Below the pieces are notes generated by a model. That model was not told the DNA's origin and did no database searches. It was given only the letters and a program-made list of their open reading frames with translations. Positions 17,236-26,297 of a DNA stretch of 64,000 nucleotides are shown in pieces. The DNA is from JADJWR01 sp964509545 (GTDB lineage Bacteria; Pseudomonadota; Gammaproteobacteria; Burkholderiales; Burkholderiaceae_F). The stretch's first letter is position 1; each line of letters begins with the position of its first letter. The stretch lies in the NCBI GenBank assembly GCA_964509545.1, contig CAZDXQ010000003.1, positions 62,001 to 126,000 of the forward strand. The letters run 5' to 3'. The position numbers were made by a program, and so were the translations under genes.

Positions 17236-17282
17236 CCTCGCGCTCCCTGGTGGTGCCCCACCTGGACGCCAGTTGCGCGAGG
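17236..17282 (-). promoter_or_regulatory. Structured leader hairpin upstream of glyA
   Basis: On the minus strand an 8-bp outer stem (CCTCGCGC / GCGCGAGG) encloses two short hairpins, CTGG-CGT-CCAG and GTGG-GGCA-CCAC, forming a compact three-way junction about 75-120 bases before the glyA start. A CATAAT sequence at about 17297-17302 (minus) could be the -10 of the glyA promoter. The role is not known. Confidence 0.4.
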
Positions 17283-17299
17283 AAAGATGGCAGACAAAA

Positions 17300-18559
17300 T
17301 TATGCCAGCGCGTGCAGTGCGACCAGCCCACCCAGCATTCCGGCCAGTGGCAGCGCAAAGGCGATCGCAGCGCCGCGGCCGAGCGTTCGGCCGCCGACCG
17401 CGATCGATACCGCCGCCTTGAACAACATGTTGGCGGTAACCGCCAGGGTGATCGCCGCGGCCGCGGCGGCCAGGCCGACGGTGCCCTGCCCGGCCAGTCG
17501 CGCCGACGACAAGGTGATCGCATCGACGTCGGTCAGGCCGGAAATGAACGACAGCGCGAACAGGCCGCCGGCACCGACGACGTCGGACAGCCACGTCGCC
17601 GCGAGCAGTACCAGCGCATAAAACGCCGCGAACAGCAGCGCCGTGCCCAATTGCGTCGGATTGTGCAGCCGGTCGGCGTTCTCGCCCTTCTCTGCGCCGA
17701 CGCCGAGGAAGTGCCACCACAGCGCCGGCAGCGTCAGCAGCAGCGCCGGCGCGAGCGTCATGGCCAGAAGCGACAGCACCGGCGGCGCGATCACCACGAC
17801 CAGCAGTACCACGCGCAGTAGCATCGCCAGATTGGCGAGCAGGATGACGACCAGCGCCGCCGATGGCGTATGCACGGCATCACGGGCGTGCCGCGCATAC
17901 GCGAACGTGGTCGCGGTGCTCGAGATCACGCCGCCGAGCAATCCGGTCAGCAGCAGCCCCTTGCGCGCGAGCGTCAGCCGCCAGGCAACGTAGCCGGCCA
18001 GGCTGACGCCGGAAATCAGCACCACCATCAGCCAGATGTGGAACGGATTGAGCACGCCGTAAGGCCCGTAGGCGCGGTCGGGCAGCAGCGGCAGCACCAC
18101 CGCGCTGACGGCGCCGAACTGCAGCATCGAGCGAATGTCGGTCGGCGTCAGGCGGGTGGCGGCGCCTTCCAGTTCGGTCTTGAAGTACAGCAGCGCCGTC
18201 ATGCCGATGCCGAGCGCCACGGCCAGCGTGCGCTCGCCGTGGAAGTTCAGCGCACCGAGCGCGTAGACGACCAGCGCGGCGACGACCGTCGTCGTGCCCG
18301 AGTCCTCGGCCGCGATTCCCGGATCCGCGGCGTAGGCGGCTGCCAGCGCAAGACCGATCAGCGCCAGCCCGACCGCGACGATCGCCGGGCTGCCGAGCGT
18401 CTCGGCCAGCAGCGCGCAGGCGGTGCCGAGCACGGCGATCAGCGCGAACGTGCGCAAACCCGCCTTCGCGGTCGGCTTGCGTTCCCGCTCGATGCCGACC
18501 AGCAGGCCGATGGCCGCGCTGACCGCAAATGTCATCGCGTGGTCGAGCGTCGCGTTCAC
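17300..18559 (-). CDS. MgtC/SapB family membrane protein with DUF4010 domain
   Basis: A 419-residue polytopic membrane protein starting at GTG 18559 (an ATG eight codons in is the alternative). The N-terminal MgtC/SapB segment includes AAIGLLVGIERERK and GLRTFALIAVLG. The DUF4010 part has the block GVISSTATTFAYA and, near the C-terminus, FISGLTDVDAITLSSARLA. I count about 12 hydrophobic segments. The family has been linked to magnesium or metal homeostasis, but its function is not established. It ends 139 bases upstream of glyA. Confidence 0.85.
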   Translation of the reverse strand: MNATLDHAMTFAVSAAIGLLVGIERERKPTAKAGLRTFALIAVLGTACALLAETLGSPAIVAVGLALIGLALAAAYAADPGIAAEDSGTTTVVAALVVYALGALNFHGERTLAVALGIGMTALLYFKTELEGAATRLTPTDIRSMLQFGAVSAVVLPLLPDRAYGPYGVLNPFHIWLMVVLISGVSLAGYVAWRLTLARKGLLLTGLLGGVISSTATTFAYARHARDAVHTPSAALVVILLANLAMLLRVVLLVVVIAPPVLSLLAMTLAPALLLTLPALWWHFLGVGAEKGENADRLHNPTQLGTALLFAAFYALVLLAATWLSDVVGAGGLFALSFISGLTDVDAITLSSARLAGQGTVGLAAAAAAITLAVTANMLFKAAVSIAVGGRTLGRGAAIAFALPLAGMLGGLVALHALA

Positions 18560-18709
18560 GATCGCAGTGTAGGAGCGGCAGCCGGCGACCGATTGCGCCG
18601 GATCAGCGCCCCGCGCGGGTGCCCGGGCCGGGCGCTGTCGCCGCAGCGCCGGCGGCACGCGCGGGCCGGCACTACGCAACGCCGTTGCCGGCGGCGCCGC
18701 GGCTCGGCT

Positions 18710-19363
18710 TCAGGGCTCGGCCAGTTCGTCGCGCGCCTGCTCCAGGTGACCGACATCGGCCCAGTCGACGATCTGCAGCCGCAGCGGCGGCGCCAGCGCG
18801 CGCAGGCGATTGATGCTGGCGTTCAGCATCAGGTGATCGCGCGGCGCGTCCCAGGCCAGAGCCCGCGCGTTGCGGTAGACGACGTCGAGCACGCCGCCGT
18901 GGGTGACGACCGCCACCGTGCGGCCGGCGTAGGCGACGACGATCTCGTGTACCGCTTCGAGCACGCGGGCGATGAACTCGGCGCCCGATTCCCCGTCGGG
19001 CACGCGCCAGTGGACGTCGCGCGCGCGCCAGGCGGCCAGCTCGTCGGGATGCTCGGCGGCGATCTCGTCGAGCGTCTTGCCCTCGAAGATGCCGAAGACT
19101 CGCTCGCGCAGGCGCGGCTCGGCCACCATCGTCAGGCCGCGCGCATCGGCCAGCGGCGCGCCGGTCATCCACGCCCGCGCCAGGTCGCTGCAGACCACGG
19201 CATCAATGGCTTCGCCGGCCAGCCGCTGCGCCAGCCTGCCGCTTTGCCAGACGCCGGTGGCCGACAGCGGCACGTCCAGCCGGCCCTGGATCCGATGCTC
19301 GGCGTTCCACGCCGTCTCGCCGTGGCGGATCAGCAGCAGCGTGGTCGCCGCATCGTCCACCAT
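18710..19363 (-). CDS. Histidine phosphatase family protein (phosphoglycerate-mutase fold)
   Basis: A 217-residue protein. The catalytic motif RHGETAWN is at 13-20, the phosphate-pocket arginine is in GRLDVPLSATG, and the second histidine is in VVTHGGVLDVV. The family includes phosphoglycerate mutases and phosphatases such as CobC and GpmB. The substrate is not readable. The ATG overlaps the stop of the PEBP-like gene as ATGA, so the two are coupled. Confidence 0.9.
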   Translation of the reverse strand: MVDDAATTLLLIRHGETAWNAEHRIQGRLDVPLSATGVWQSGRLAQRLAGEAIDAVVCSDLARAWMTGAPLADARGLTMVAEPRLRERVFGIFEGKTLDEIAAEHPDELAAWRARDVHWRVPDGESGAEFIARVLEAVHEIVVAYAGRTVAVVTHGGVLDVVYRNARALAWDAPRDHLMLNASINRLRALAPPLRLQIVDWADVGHLEQARDELAEP

Positions 19364-20001
19364 CAGCCGCCCTGCCCGGCCAATCGCGGATTCAGCGTGT
19401 AGGTGCCGGTGATCGCGTGACTCGCCAGCACATGGCCGTCGATGGCCTTGCGCACGTCGACCCCGGTGAAGCGGCCGTCGAGCGGCAGCTGCTCGATGTC
19501 GAGCGCATGGACCGTGAACACGTAGTGATGGACGATCGAGTCGTTCCATGGCGGGCAGGGTCCGTCGTAGCCGTAATAGTCGCCTTCCATGTCGTGGTCG
19601 CCCTTGAACCACGCCGTGTAGTCGTTGATGCCCTGCCGCGTGCCGTTGGCCGCCGCAGGCCCCCCTTTGCCGCGCGGCGTCACGCCGCTGGAATAGGCGC
19701 CGGCGTCGATCTTGTTCGTCGTCGCCGCGATATCGATCAGCGTCCAGTGGAAAAAATCGACCCGCGGCAGGCTGGCCGGGATCTCTCGCCCTTCCTGGTT
19801 GACGTCGTCGGGCCGGCTCGGCACGTCGACGTCGTGGCAGATGACGACGAACGACTTGGTTGCCGCCGGCGCATCGGCCCATGCCAGATGCGGGTTGCGG
19901 TTCGACGACAGCTTGACGTGATGCGCCGGATCGATCACCGCGAACGCAAATTCGCCGGGAATGCGTCCTCCGTCGGCGAACGAATCGCTCCATACCCTCA
20001 T
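19363..20001 (-). CDS. YbhB/YbcL family Raf-kinase-inhibitor-like protein
   Basis: A 212-residue PEBP-fold protein. Conserved blocks are NRNPHLAWADAPAATKSFVVICHDVDVP, VDFFHWTLIDI and YDGPCPPWNDSIVHHYVFTVHAL, the ligand pocket. It is cytoplasmic, with no signal peptide. Its role in bacteria is uncharacterised. It forms a chain of ATGA overlaps with dtd upstream and the histidine phosphatase downstream. Confidence 0.9.
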   Translation of the reverse strand: MRVWSDSFADGGRIPGEFAFAVIDPAHHVKLSSNRNPHLAWADAPAATKSFVVICHDVDVPSRPDDVNQEGREIPASLPRVDFFHWTLIDIAATTNKIDAGAYSSGVTPRGKGGPAAANGTRQGINDYTAWFKGDHDMEGDYYGYDGPCPPWNDSIVHHYVFTVHALDIEQLPLDGRFTGVDVRKAIDGHVLASHAITGTYTLNPRLAGQGG

Positions 20002-20456
20002 GAGCTCTGCTCCCTCGGCCTGACCTGCAGCCAGAACGTCACCGGCCCGTCGTTGGTCAACTCTACCTGCATGTAGGCACCGAAGATACCGGTGGCCACC
20101 TGCGGATGGCGGCGACGCGCCTGCGCGACGAAATGTTCGAACAGCCGCTCGCCGTCGGCCGGCGCCGCGGCCGGACTGAAGCTCGGCCGCGTGCCCGCAT
20201 TCGTGTCGGCCGCCAGCGTGAACTGCGGCACCAGAAGCAGGCCGCCGCCGACATCACCGACGCTGAGGTTCATCCTGCCCGCCGCATCGGCGAACAGGCG
20301 AAACGCAAGCAGCTTGGCGAGCAGGGCGTCGGCCTCGCGCTCGCTGTCGCCGCGTTGCGCGCACACCAGCGCCAGCACGCCCTGGCCGATCTCGCCGGCG
20401 TCGGCGCCGGCCACTCGCACCCGCGCTTGCGACACCCGCTGGATCAGCGCGATCAT
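19998..20456 (-). CDS. dtd: D-aminoacyl-tRNA deacylase
   Basis: Dtd removes D-amino acids (and misacylated glycine) from tRNA, a proofreading step in translation. The ATG at 20456 (MIALIQRVSQARV) gives 152 residues, the family length. LVPQFTLAADTNAGTRPSF and the cross-subunit Gly-cisPro motif NDGPVTF are present. The stop overlaps the next start as ATGA. The aidB-like gene starts 24 bases away on the opposite strand, so the two promoters must overlap. Confidence 0.96.
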   Translation of the reverse strand: MIALIQRVSQARVRVAGADAGEIGQGVLALVCAQRGDSEREADALLAKLLAFRLFADAAGRMNLSVGDVGGGLLLVPQFTLAADTNAGTRPSFSPAAAPADGERLFEHFVAQARRRHPQVATGIFGAYMQVELTNDGPVTFWLQVRPREQSS

Positions 20457-20480
20457 GGCCTGCATTGTAAGGAGGCACAG

Positions 20481-22184
20481 ATGCGTGAAGCCCGGGCCGC
20501 GCGGTCGGCCGTCCACCAGACCGACGCGATCGCGATCGGTCCGCATGCGGGCCCGCCGGCACCGAACCAGAGCCCGCCGCTCGCCGGCTACAACCTGTAC
20601 GACGCCGACATCGCCCTGCAGGAAGCGGTGGCGCGCGCCGGAGCCGGCTGGGTCGAGGACGAACTGCGGCGCCTCGGCGCCCGCGCCGGCGAGGCCGAAA
20701 CGATCGAGCTCGGCTTCCTCGCCAATCGCCACACGCCGCAGCTGCACACGCACGATCGTTTCGGCAACCGGCGCGACGAAGTCGAATTTCATCCCGCCTA
20801 CCACGCACTGATGACGCTCGGCTGCGCGCACGGCCTGCACTCGAGCCCGTGGGCGCAGCCCCGCCCGGGCGCGCACGCAGCGCGCGCGGCCGGCTACCTG
20901 CTGTACGGCCAGGTCGAGCACGGCACGCAGTGCCCGCTGACGATGACCTACGCCGCCACCGCGCTGCTGAGCCACCATGCCGAGGCACTGCCGGCGCTGG
21001 CGCAGGACTGGCTGCCGCGGATCCACACACGCGAGTACGACCGCCGCTTCGCGCCGGTCGAGGACAAGCGCGGCGCCACGATCGGCATGGGCATGACCGA
21101 AAAGCAGGGCGGCTCGGACGTGCGCAGCAATGCGACGGTCGCCGAGCCGCTGGGGCGCGCCGGCACCGGTCAGCCGTACCGGATCACCGGGCACAAGTGG
21201 TTCATGTCGGCGCCGATGTGCGACGCGTTCCTGATCCTGGCGCAGGCCGCAGGCGGCCTGTCCTGCTTCTTCCTGCCGCGTTTCGTCGAGCGCCGCGTCA
21301 ACGCGCTGCGCCTCCTGCGCCTGAAGGACAAGCTCGGCAATCGCTCCAACGCCAGCTCCGAGGTCGAGTTCGACGGCGCCACCGCCTGGATGCTCGGCGC
21401 CGAGGGCCGCGGCGTGCCGACGATCATCGAGATGGTCAACTTCACGCGGCTGGACTGCGCCATCGGCTCCAGCAGCCTGCTGCGGCAGGCGCTGACGCAG
21501 GCGTTGCATCATGCGCGCCACCGCGCCGCATTTGGCCGCCGCCTCGCCGAGCATGGGTTGATGAAAAATGTGCTCGCCGATCTGGCCCTCGAATCGGAAG
21601 CGGCGACGGCGCTGTCGATGTGGCTGGCCGGGCTGTACGACAGCGACTCGGCGCAAGCAACCGGGCTGCGCCGAGTGATGACACCGGCGGCGAAGTACTG
21701 GCTGTGCAAGCGCGCCGCCGCCTTTGCGCAGGAAACGATGGAAGTGCTCGGCGGCAACGGCTACGTCGAAGAGTCGATCCTGCCGCGGCTGTATCGGGAA
21801 GCGCCGGTGAACTCGATCTGGGAAGGCTCGGGCAACGTCATGTGCCTGGACCTGCTGCGCGCGCTGCGCCACGATCCCGCGGCTGCGGACACGGTGGCGC
21901 AGGAACTCGCGCCGGCGCGCGGCGCCGAGCCGCGGCTGGACCGCGCCGCCGCGGCCCTGCTCGAACGGCTGCGCGCACCGCAGCCGTCGGAGGCCGAGGC
22001 ACGCCGACTGGCCGAGCAACTGGTGCTGGTGCTACAGGCGGCGCTGCTCGTGCGCCACGCCCCGGCCGCGGTGGCCGAAGCCTTCTGCGTCTCCCGCCTG
22101 GCGCATGATCGCGGCGCGTGCTTCGGCACCCTGCCGTCGAACGTCGATTTCGGTGCGGTCATCGGCCGCGCCTGGCCGGACTGA
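20481..22184 (+). CDS. aidB: AidB-like acyl-CoA dehydrogenase
   Basis: A 567-residue flavoprotein starting at ATG 20481 behind a strong AAGGAGG. The length is above the ~390 of ordinary acyl-CoA dehydrogenases. With MTEKQGGSDVRSNAT, HKWFMSAPMCDAFLILAQ and VLGGNGYVEES it matches the AidB/DNA-alkylation-response branch. AidB is linked to protection from alkylating agents, but its enzymatic role is unsettled. The C-terminal ~100 residues (after RALRHDP) form the extra helical domain. The nearest neighbour on the same strand is far away, so it is probably monocistronic. Confidence 0.88.
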   Translation: MREARAARSAVHQTDAIAIGPHAGPPAPNQSPPLAGYNLYDADIALQEAVARAGAGWVEDELRRLGARAGEAETIELGFLANRHTPQLHTHDRFGNRRDEVEFHPAYHALMTLGCAHGLHSSPWAQPRPGAHAARAAGYLLYGQVEHGTQCPLTMTYAATALLSHHAEALPALAQDWLPRIHTREYDRRFAPVEDKRGATIGMGMTEKQGGSDVRSNATVAEPLGRAGTGQPYRITGHKWFMSAPMCDAFLILAQAAGGLSCFFLPRFVERRVNALRLLRLKDKLGNRSNASSEVEFDGATAWMLGAEGRGVPTIIEMVNFTRLDCAIGSSSLLRQALTQALHHARHRAAFGRRLAEHGLMKNVLADLALESEAATALSMWLAGLYDSDSAQATGLRRVMTPAAKYWLCKRAAAFAQETMEVLGGNGYVEESILPRLYREAPVNSIWEGSGNVMCLDLLRALRHDPAAADTVAQELAPARGAEPRLDRAAAALLERLRAPQPSEAEARRLAEQLVLVLQAALLVRHAPAAVAEAFCVSRLAHDRGACFGTLPSNVDFGAVIGRAWPD

Positions 22185-22190
22185 GCGGCG

Positions 22191-23429
22191 TCAGGCAACC
22201 GTCACCCGCGCCCACCTGCGCTTGCCAACCTGCACCACGTAGGTGCCGGCGGCAAGCTGCAGCGCGCGGTCGGTGATCTTCTGCCCGTCGACCCTCACGC
22301 CGCCCTGCTCGATGTTGCGGATCGCTTCCGACGTCGACGGCACAAGCCCCGCCTGCTTGAGCAGCGCGGCAATGGCCACGGCCCCGCCAACCGCCTGCAC
22401 GTTCGCCTGCGGCATGTCCTGCGGCGCCTCGTGCGCGCGGAAGCGGGCCTCGAACTGCGCCAATGCCTCCTCCGAAGCGCGCGCCGAGTGAAAGCGGGCG
22501 ACGATCTCCTGTGCAAGCAGCACCTTGATGTCGCGCGGGTTGCGGCCCTCGCCGGCGTCGCGCCTCAGGCGCGCGATCTCCTCGTTCGAGCGAAGTGACA
22601 GCAGGTCGTACCAACGCCACATCTGCTCGTCCGAGATTGACATCACCTTGCCGAACATCTCGGACGGCGGCTCGGTGATGCCGATGTAGTTGCCCTTGCT
22701 CTTGGACATCTTCTCGACGCCGTCGAGGCCCTCGAGCAGCGGCATGGTCAGGATGCACTGCGGCTCCTGACCGTAATGCCGCTGCAGTTCGCGGCCGACG
22801 AGCAGGTTGAACTTCTGGTCGGTGCCGCCGAGCTCTAGGTCCGCCCGCAGCGCCACCGAGTCGTAGCCCTGCATCAGCGGATAGAGCAGTTCGTGCATCG
22901 CGATCGGCTGGTTCTCGCGCATGCGCTTGGCGAAGTCGTCGCGTTCGAGCAGCCGCGCCAGCGTGTACTTCGCGGATAAACGGATCAGACCGTCGCTGCC
23001 TAGCGGCAGCGACCACTCGGAATTGAAGCGGATTTCGGTTCTCGACCGGTCGAGCACGAGCGACGCCTGATCGAAGTAGGTCCTGGCGTTGGCGTCGATC
23101 TCCTCGCGCGACAGCGGCGGCCGCAACGTATTGCGCCCTGACGGGTCGCCGATCATCGAGGTGAAGTCGCCGATCAGGAAGATGACCGTGTGGCCGAGAT
23201 CCTGCAGCTGCCGCAGCTTGTTCAGCACCACCGTGTGCCCGAGATGGATGTCGGGCGCGGTCGGGTCAAGACCGAGCTTGCAGCGCAGCGGCGTGCCGGT
23301 GGCGCGACTGCGCGCCAGCTTCTGCGCGAATTCGGATTCGATCAGCAGTTCGTCGCAGCCGCGTTTGATCCGCGCCAGCGCGGCCTCGACCTCGGCGGTG
23401 ATCGGGTAATGCGTGTCAGCGGTCGACAT
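22191..23429 (-). CDS. tyrS: Tyrosyl-tRNA synthetase
   Basis: A 412-residue class-I aminoacyl-tRNA synthetase. HLGH is at 62-65 and KMSKS at 240-244. The tyrosine pocket has GDFTSMIGDPSGR and LELGGTDQKFN. The C-terminal S4 RNA-binding domain runs from about residue 345 (EAIRNIEQGGVRVDG). The length matches the TyrZ-like short form of the family. It is divergent from anmK, with 89 bases between the starts. Confidence 0.97.
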   Translation of the reverse strand: MSTADTHYPITAEVEAALARIKRGCDELLIESEFAQKLARSRATGTPLRCKLGLDPTAPDIHLGHTVVLNKLRQLQDLGHTVIFLIGDFTSMIGDPSGRNTLRPPLSREEIDANARTYFDQASLVLDRSRTEIRFNSEWSLPLGSDGLIRLSAKYTLARLLERDDFAKRMRENQPIAMHELLYPLMQGYDSVALRADLELGGTDQKFNLLVGRELQRHYGQEPQCILTMPLLEGLDGVEKMSKSKGNYIGITEPPSEMFGKVMSISDEQMWRWYDLLSLRSNEEIARLRRDAGEGRNPRDIKVLLAQEIVARFHSARASEEALAQFEARFRAHEAPQDMPQANVQAVGGAVAIAALLKQAGLVPSTSEAIRNIEQGGVRVDGQKITDRALQLAAGTYVVQVGKRRWARVTVA

Positions 23430-23518
23430 GAAGGACGTCGTGGCCGATGCAACGGCCGGTGGCTTTTCTCTGCGGCCCGCAGTCTAATTGACGCGTCGCG
23501 CCACCGTGGATCTGCAAC

Positions 23519-24625
23519 GTGCCGGAATCGAAACTCTTCATCGGTCTGATGACCGGAACCAGCCTCGACGGCATCGACGCGGTGCTGGCCGATTTCTCGT
23601 CCGCGCCGCCACGGATCTGTGCACACGTGCATCATGAACTGGCAAGTGAACTGCGCGACGCGCTGCTGCGCCTGAACAGCGCCGGCGACAACGAACTGCA
23701 TCGCGCCGCGGTCGCCGGTCAGCATCTGGCGCATGCCTATGCGGCCGCGGTTGGCGATCTGCTGCTGGCTGCCGAGATCGAAGCGCCGTCCGTGTGCGCC
23801 ATCGGTGCGCACGGTCAGACCGTGCGCCACCAGCCCGAGGCCGGATACACGATCCAGATCAACGCGCCGGCAACGCTGGCCGAACTGACCGGCATCGATG
23901 TCGTCGCCGACTTCCGCAGCCGCGACGTCGCCGCAGGCGGACAGGGCGCACCGCTGGCGCCGGCCTTCCACGCTGCCGTGTTCCGCGGCGAAGCACCGCT
24001 TGCGGTGATCAACATCGGCGGCATTGCCAACCTGACCGGGCTGCCGGCGCTTGGCGAGGCATCGCCGGTCGTCGGCTTCGACTGCGGCCCCGGCAACGTG
24101 CTGATCGATGCCTGGGCGCTGGAGCACCTCGGTGAAGCCGTCGACCGCAACGGCCGCTGGGCCGCAGGCGGCAAAGTGGACAGTATGCTGCTGCAGGCGT
24201 TGCTGCAGGACCCGTTCTTTTCAATCGCGCCGCCGAAGAGCACCGGCCGCGACCGCTTCAACCGCGACTGGCTGCGTCGGCACACCGAACGTCTTACCGT
24301 CCATCCGCGCGATGTCCAGGCAACCCTGACCCAGCTGACCGCCACCGTCGTCGGCGATGCCGTCGAGCACTACTTCGCCGAGGCGACGCGGGTCGTCATC
24401 TGCGGCGGCGGCACCTTTAATGTCACGTTGATGAAGATGCTGGCGCAGACTTGCGCACCGCGCGAGGTGATCGCCTCCGATGCGCTGGGCGTGCCGGCCG
24501 ATCAGGTGGAAGCGCTGGCTTTTGCCTGGCTGGCGAGCGAGCACGTCGGTCGACGCGCCGCCAGCCTGCCGGCCGTAACCGGCGCGCGCGGCGCCCGCGT
24601 TCTCGGCGCGCTCTACCCTCGCTGA
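23519..24625 (+). CDS. anmK: Anhydro-N-acetylmuramic acid kinase
   Basis: AnmK converts anhydroMurNAc from recycled murein to MurNAc-6-phosphate. The GTG at 23519 gives 368 residues, the family length. Diagnostic blocks are GLMTGTSLDGIDAVL, GAHGQTVRHQP, DFRSRDVAAGGQGAPLAPAFH, GGIANLT and FDCGPGNVLID. The stop codon lies just before a strong inverted repeat that ends the convergent erpA transcript. The tyrS-anmK-erpA order is common in Burkholderiales. Confidence 0.96.
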   Translation: MPESKLFIGLMTGTSLDGIDAVLADFSSAPPRICAHVHHELASELRDALLRLNSAGDNELHRAAVAGQHLAHAYAAAVGDLLLAAEIEAPSVCAIGAHGQTVRHQPEAGYTIQINAPATLAELTGIDVVADFRSRDVAAGGQGAPLAPAFHAAVFRGEAPLAVINIGGIANLTGLPALGEASPVVGFDCGPGNVLIDAWALEHLGEAVDRNGRWAAGGKVDSMLLQALLQDPFFSIAPPKSTGRDRFNRDWLRRHTERLTVHPRDVQATLTQLTATVVGDAVEHYFAEATRVVICGGGTFNVTLMKMLAQTCAPREVIASDALGVPADQVEALAFAWLASEHVGRRAASLPAVTGARGARVLGALYPR

Positions 24626-24658
24626 AAAAGGCGAGGGGCGCCGGTGGCGCCCCTCGCC
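24625..24658 (-). terminator. Rho-independent terminator of erpA
   Basis: A perfect 13-bp stem (24630-24642 with 24646-24658) has a 3-base loop. On the minus strand it is followed by five T residues. It lies directly between the convergent anmK and erpA stops and may also act on anmK, though the T-run is poor on the plus strand. Confidence 0.85.
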
Positions 24659-24677
24659 GTTCGAACCGAAAGCCGCG

Positions 24678-25028
24678 TCAGACGGAAAACGACGAACCGC
24701 AGCCGCAGGTCGTCTGCGCGTTCGGATTCTTGATCACGAACTGCGCACCCTCGAGATCCTCTTTGTAGTCGATTTCGGCGCCAACCAGATACTGGTAGCT
24801 CATCGAGTCGATCAGAAGAGTGACGCCGTTTTTCTCCATCGTCGTGTCGTCCTCGTTGACGACCTCGTCGAAGGTGAATCCGTACTGGAAGCCGGAGCAG
24901 CCGCCACCCTGGACGAAGACACGCAGCTTCAGTTCGGGATTGCCCTCCTCGTCGATCAACTGCCGGACCTTGGTCGCGGCGGAGTCGGAAAAGTGAAGCG
25001 GGGCAGGCATTTCGACGGCGGCATTCAT
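24678..25028 (-). CDS. erpA: Iron-sulfur cluster insertion protein ErpA
   Basis: An A-type Fe-S carrier of 116 residues that delivers clusters to apoproteins. The three cluster cysteines are visible in GGGCSGFQYGF and TTCGCGSSF. The ATG at 25028 is preceded by CGGAG, and a perfect TATAAT lies about 37 bases upstream on the same strand. Extension to a longer start is possible but would run through that promoter. The gene ends at a strong terminator. Confidence 0.96.
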   Translation of the reverse strand: MNAAVEMPAPLHFSDSAATKVRQLIDEEGNPELKLRVFVQGGGCSGFQYGFTFDEVVNEDDTTMEKNGVTLLIDSMSYQYLVGAEIDYKEDLEGAQFVIKNPNAQTTCGCGSSFSV

Positions 25029-25064
25029 CAGGGTGCTCCGAAAGGGTGTCGGCAGTTCACACAA

Positions 25065-25091
25065 ATTATAGGCAACCGGGGTTCCGGGCAA
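25065..25091 (-). promoter_or_regulatory. Sigma-70-type promoter of erpA
   Basis: The minus strand has a perfect TATAAT at 25065-25070 and TTGCCC at 25086-25091, separated by 15 bases. This is shorter than the ideal 17, which suggests a regulated or weak promoter. Predicted transcription starts about 30 bases before the erpA ATG. Confidence 0.5.
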
Positions 25092-25099
25092 GGGCGCAA

Positions 25100-25540
25100 T
25101 CACCCCCGGGGCGACTCGGTCTTGGGCGCGGCGTTCGACGCGGCTACCGCCAGCTTCGGCCCGTTGCGCCCCTCCTGCGCGCTGGACTCGTGCACCAGCC
25201 GACCCTCGACGATCGCACCGTGGTGCATCTCCAGCGCCCTATAGTGAACGTCGCCGTTGACCCGCGCCTTCGGCTGCAGTTCGACCAGCTCGGTCGTGTA
25301 AACGGGGCCGGTGATGCGGCCGGCGACGACCAGATGGGCGGCGCGCACCTCGCCCTCGATGGCGCCCTGCTCGCTCACCACAAGCATGCCCGAGCCCTCG
25401 CCGCCGACGCAGCGGACCGAGCCGCGCACGGTGCCGTCGATGCGCAGGCCGCCGCTGAAGGCCAGGTCGCCGACCAGCGTCGAGCCGGCACCGATCAGGC
25501 TGGCGATGTGCTTGTCGCCATTGGTTTTCTTGCCGAACAT
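25100..25540 (-). CDS. Bactofilin family cytoskeletal protein
   Basis: A 146-residue polymer-forming protein with a right-handed beta-helix core (GAGSTLVGDLAFSGGLRIDGTVRGSV, then repeated GxxxGxVxA-like rungs, ITGPVYTTELVEL, ARVNGDVHYRALEMHHGAIVEG). A short MFGKK N-terminal tail may touch the membrane, and the C-terminal tail is disordered. Bactofilins scaffold localised cell-wall or polar functions. It follows the DUF6776-like gene by 19 bases and precedes erpA, a usual betaproteobacterial order. Confidence 0.92.
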   Translation of the reverse strand: MFGKKTNGDKHIASLIGAGSTLVGDLAFSGGLRIDGTVRGSVRCVGGEGSGMLVVSEQGAIEGEVRAAHLVVAGRITGPVYTTELVELQPKARVNGDVHYRALEMHHGAIVEGRLVHESSAQEGRNGPKLAVAASNAAPKTESPRG

Positions 25541-25559
25541 CAGGTTCCCTCCCCGGCCT

Positions 25560-26297
25560 TCACAACTGGAACGTTTGCTGTGCGTGGGTCTGTCCCGCCG
25601 CCATGATCCGCACCACGACGGAGCGCGCCGTCGCCCCCTGCGGCAACGTGAACGACCCCTCGACCCGTTGGTAGTGGCGGAAGCTCAGCTCGAGCGGCCG
25701 GCGCGATTCCGGCACGGCCGGATCCGGCACCTGCAGCGAGAAACTGCGGCCGTCGCGCACTACATTGACCTGCATCTGTACGGTGCCGACGAAATCGCGC
25801 TCCGGCTTTCCGGCCTGCTGCACCAGGAGTCGGTAGCGCATGGCATCCGGCGTGCCCTCCGGCTGCATGCGAAAGCTGCGGATGACGATGCCGCTGGCGT
25901 TGGCCTTGGTCGGCAGCAGGCTCTCGAAGAAGGCCAGGTCCTGGCGCAGCCGATTCGCCTCGGCGCCCAGTTCCGCGGCCTGGCGGGCGAGCTGTTCCTG
26001 CGCGGAACGCTCCATTTTCATCTGCGTTTCGAGCGCGGTGATCGTCGCCGTCAGCCGGTTGCGCTCCGCCTCGGCCTCGCGCAACTGCAGCCGCAGCCGA
26101 TCGACTTCGGCCACCAGATCGCGCCGGTCCGGGCCGCCGAAGCCGCGGCCATACTCGTAGATGCCGACACCGACGGCAGCCGCCAGCGACAGCAAGAGGA
26201 AAAGCAGCAGCAGACGCAGCGGCAGCGGCAGATGCGAGCGCACCGAGACTTCCGGTGAACTGATCGACAGCTTGCGTAGCAGCAGCTTCCACTTCAT
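25560..26297 (-). CDS. Membrane-anchored coiled-coil protein (DUF6776-like)
   Basis: A 245-residue protein starting at ATG 26297 (MKWKLLLRKL). There is one transmembrane helix at about 27-47, then a coiled coil at about 60-112 (heptads in VDRLRLQLREAEAERNRL and following). A beta-rich C-terminal half follows (FRMQPEGTPDAMRYRLLV...FVGTVQMQVNVV). A one-pass inner-membrane protein with a periplasmic domain fits. Its position directly before the bactofilin gene is conserved in betaproteobacteria and suggests a partnership, which is inference. Confidence 0.75.
   Translation of the reverse strand: MKWKLLLRKLSISSPEVSVRSHLPLPLRLLLLFLLLSLAAAVGVGIYEYGRGFGGPDRRDLVAEVDRLRLQLREAEAERNRLTATITALETQMKMERSAQEQLARQAAELGAEANRLRQDLAFFESLLPTKANASGIVIRSFRMQPEGTPDAMRYRLLVQQAGKPERDFVGTVQMQVNVVRDGRSFSLQVPDPAVPESRRPLELSFRHYQRVEGSFTLPQGATARSVVVRIMAAGQTHAQQTFQL

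Noticed and set aside
20106..20480. N-terminal extension of the AidB-like gene through dtd
   Set aside because: It is antisense to dtd, and a strong AAGGAGG at 20469-20475 fixes the start at 20481.
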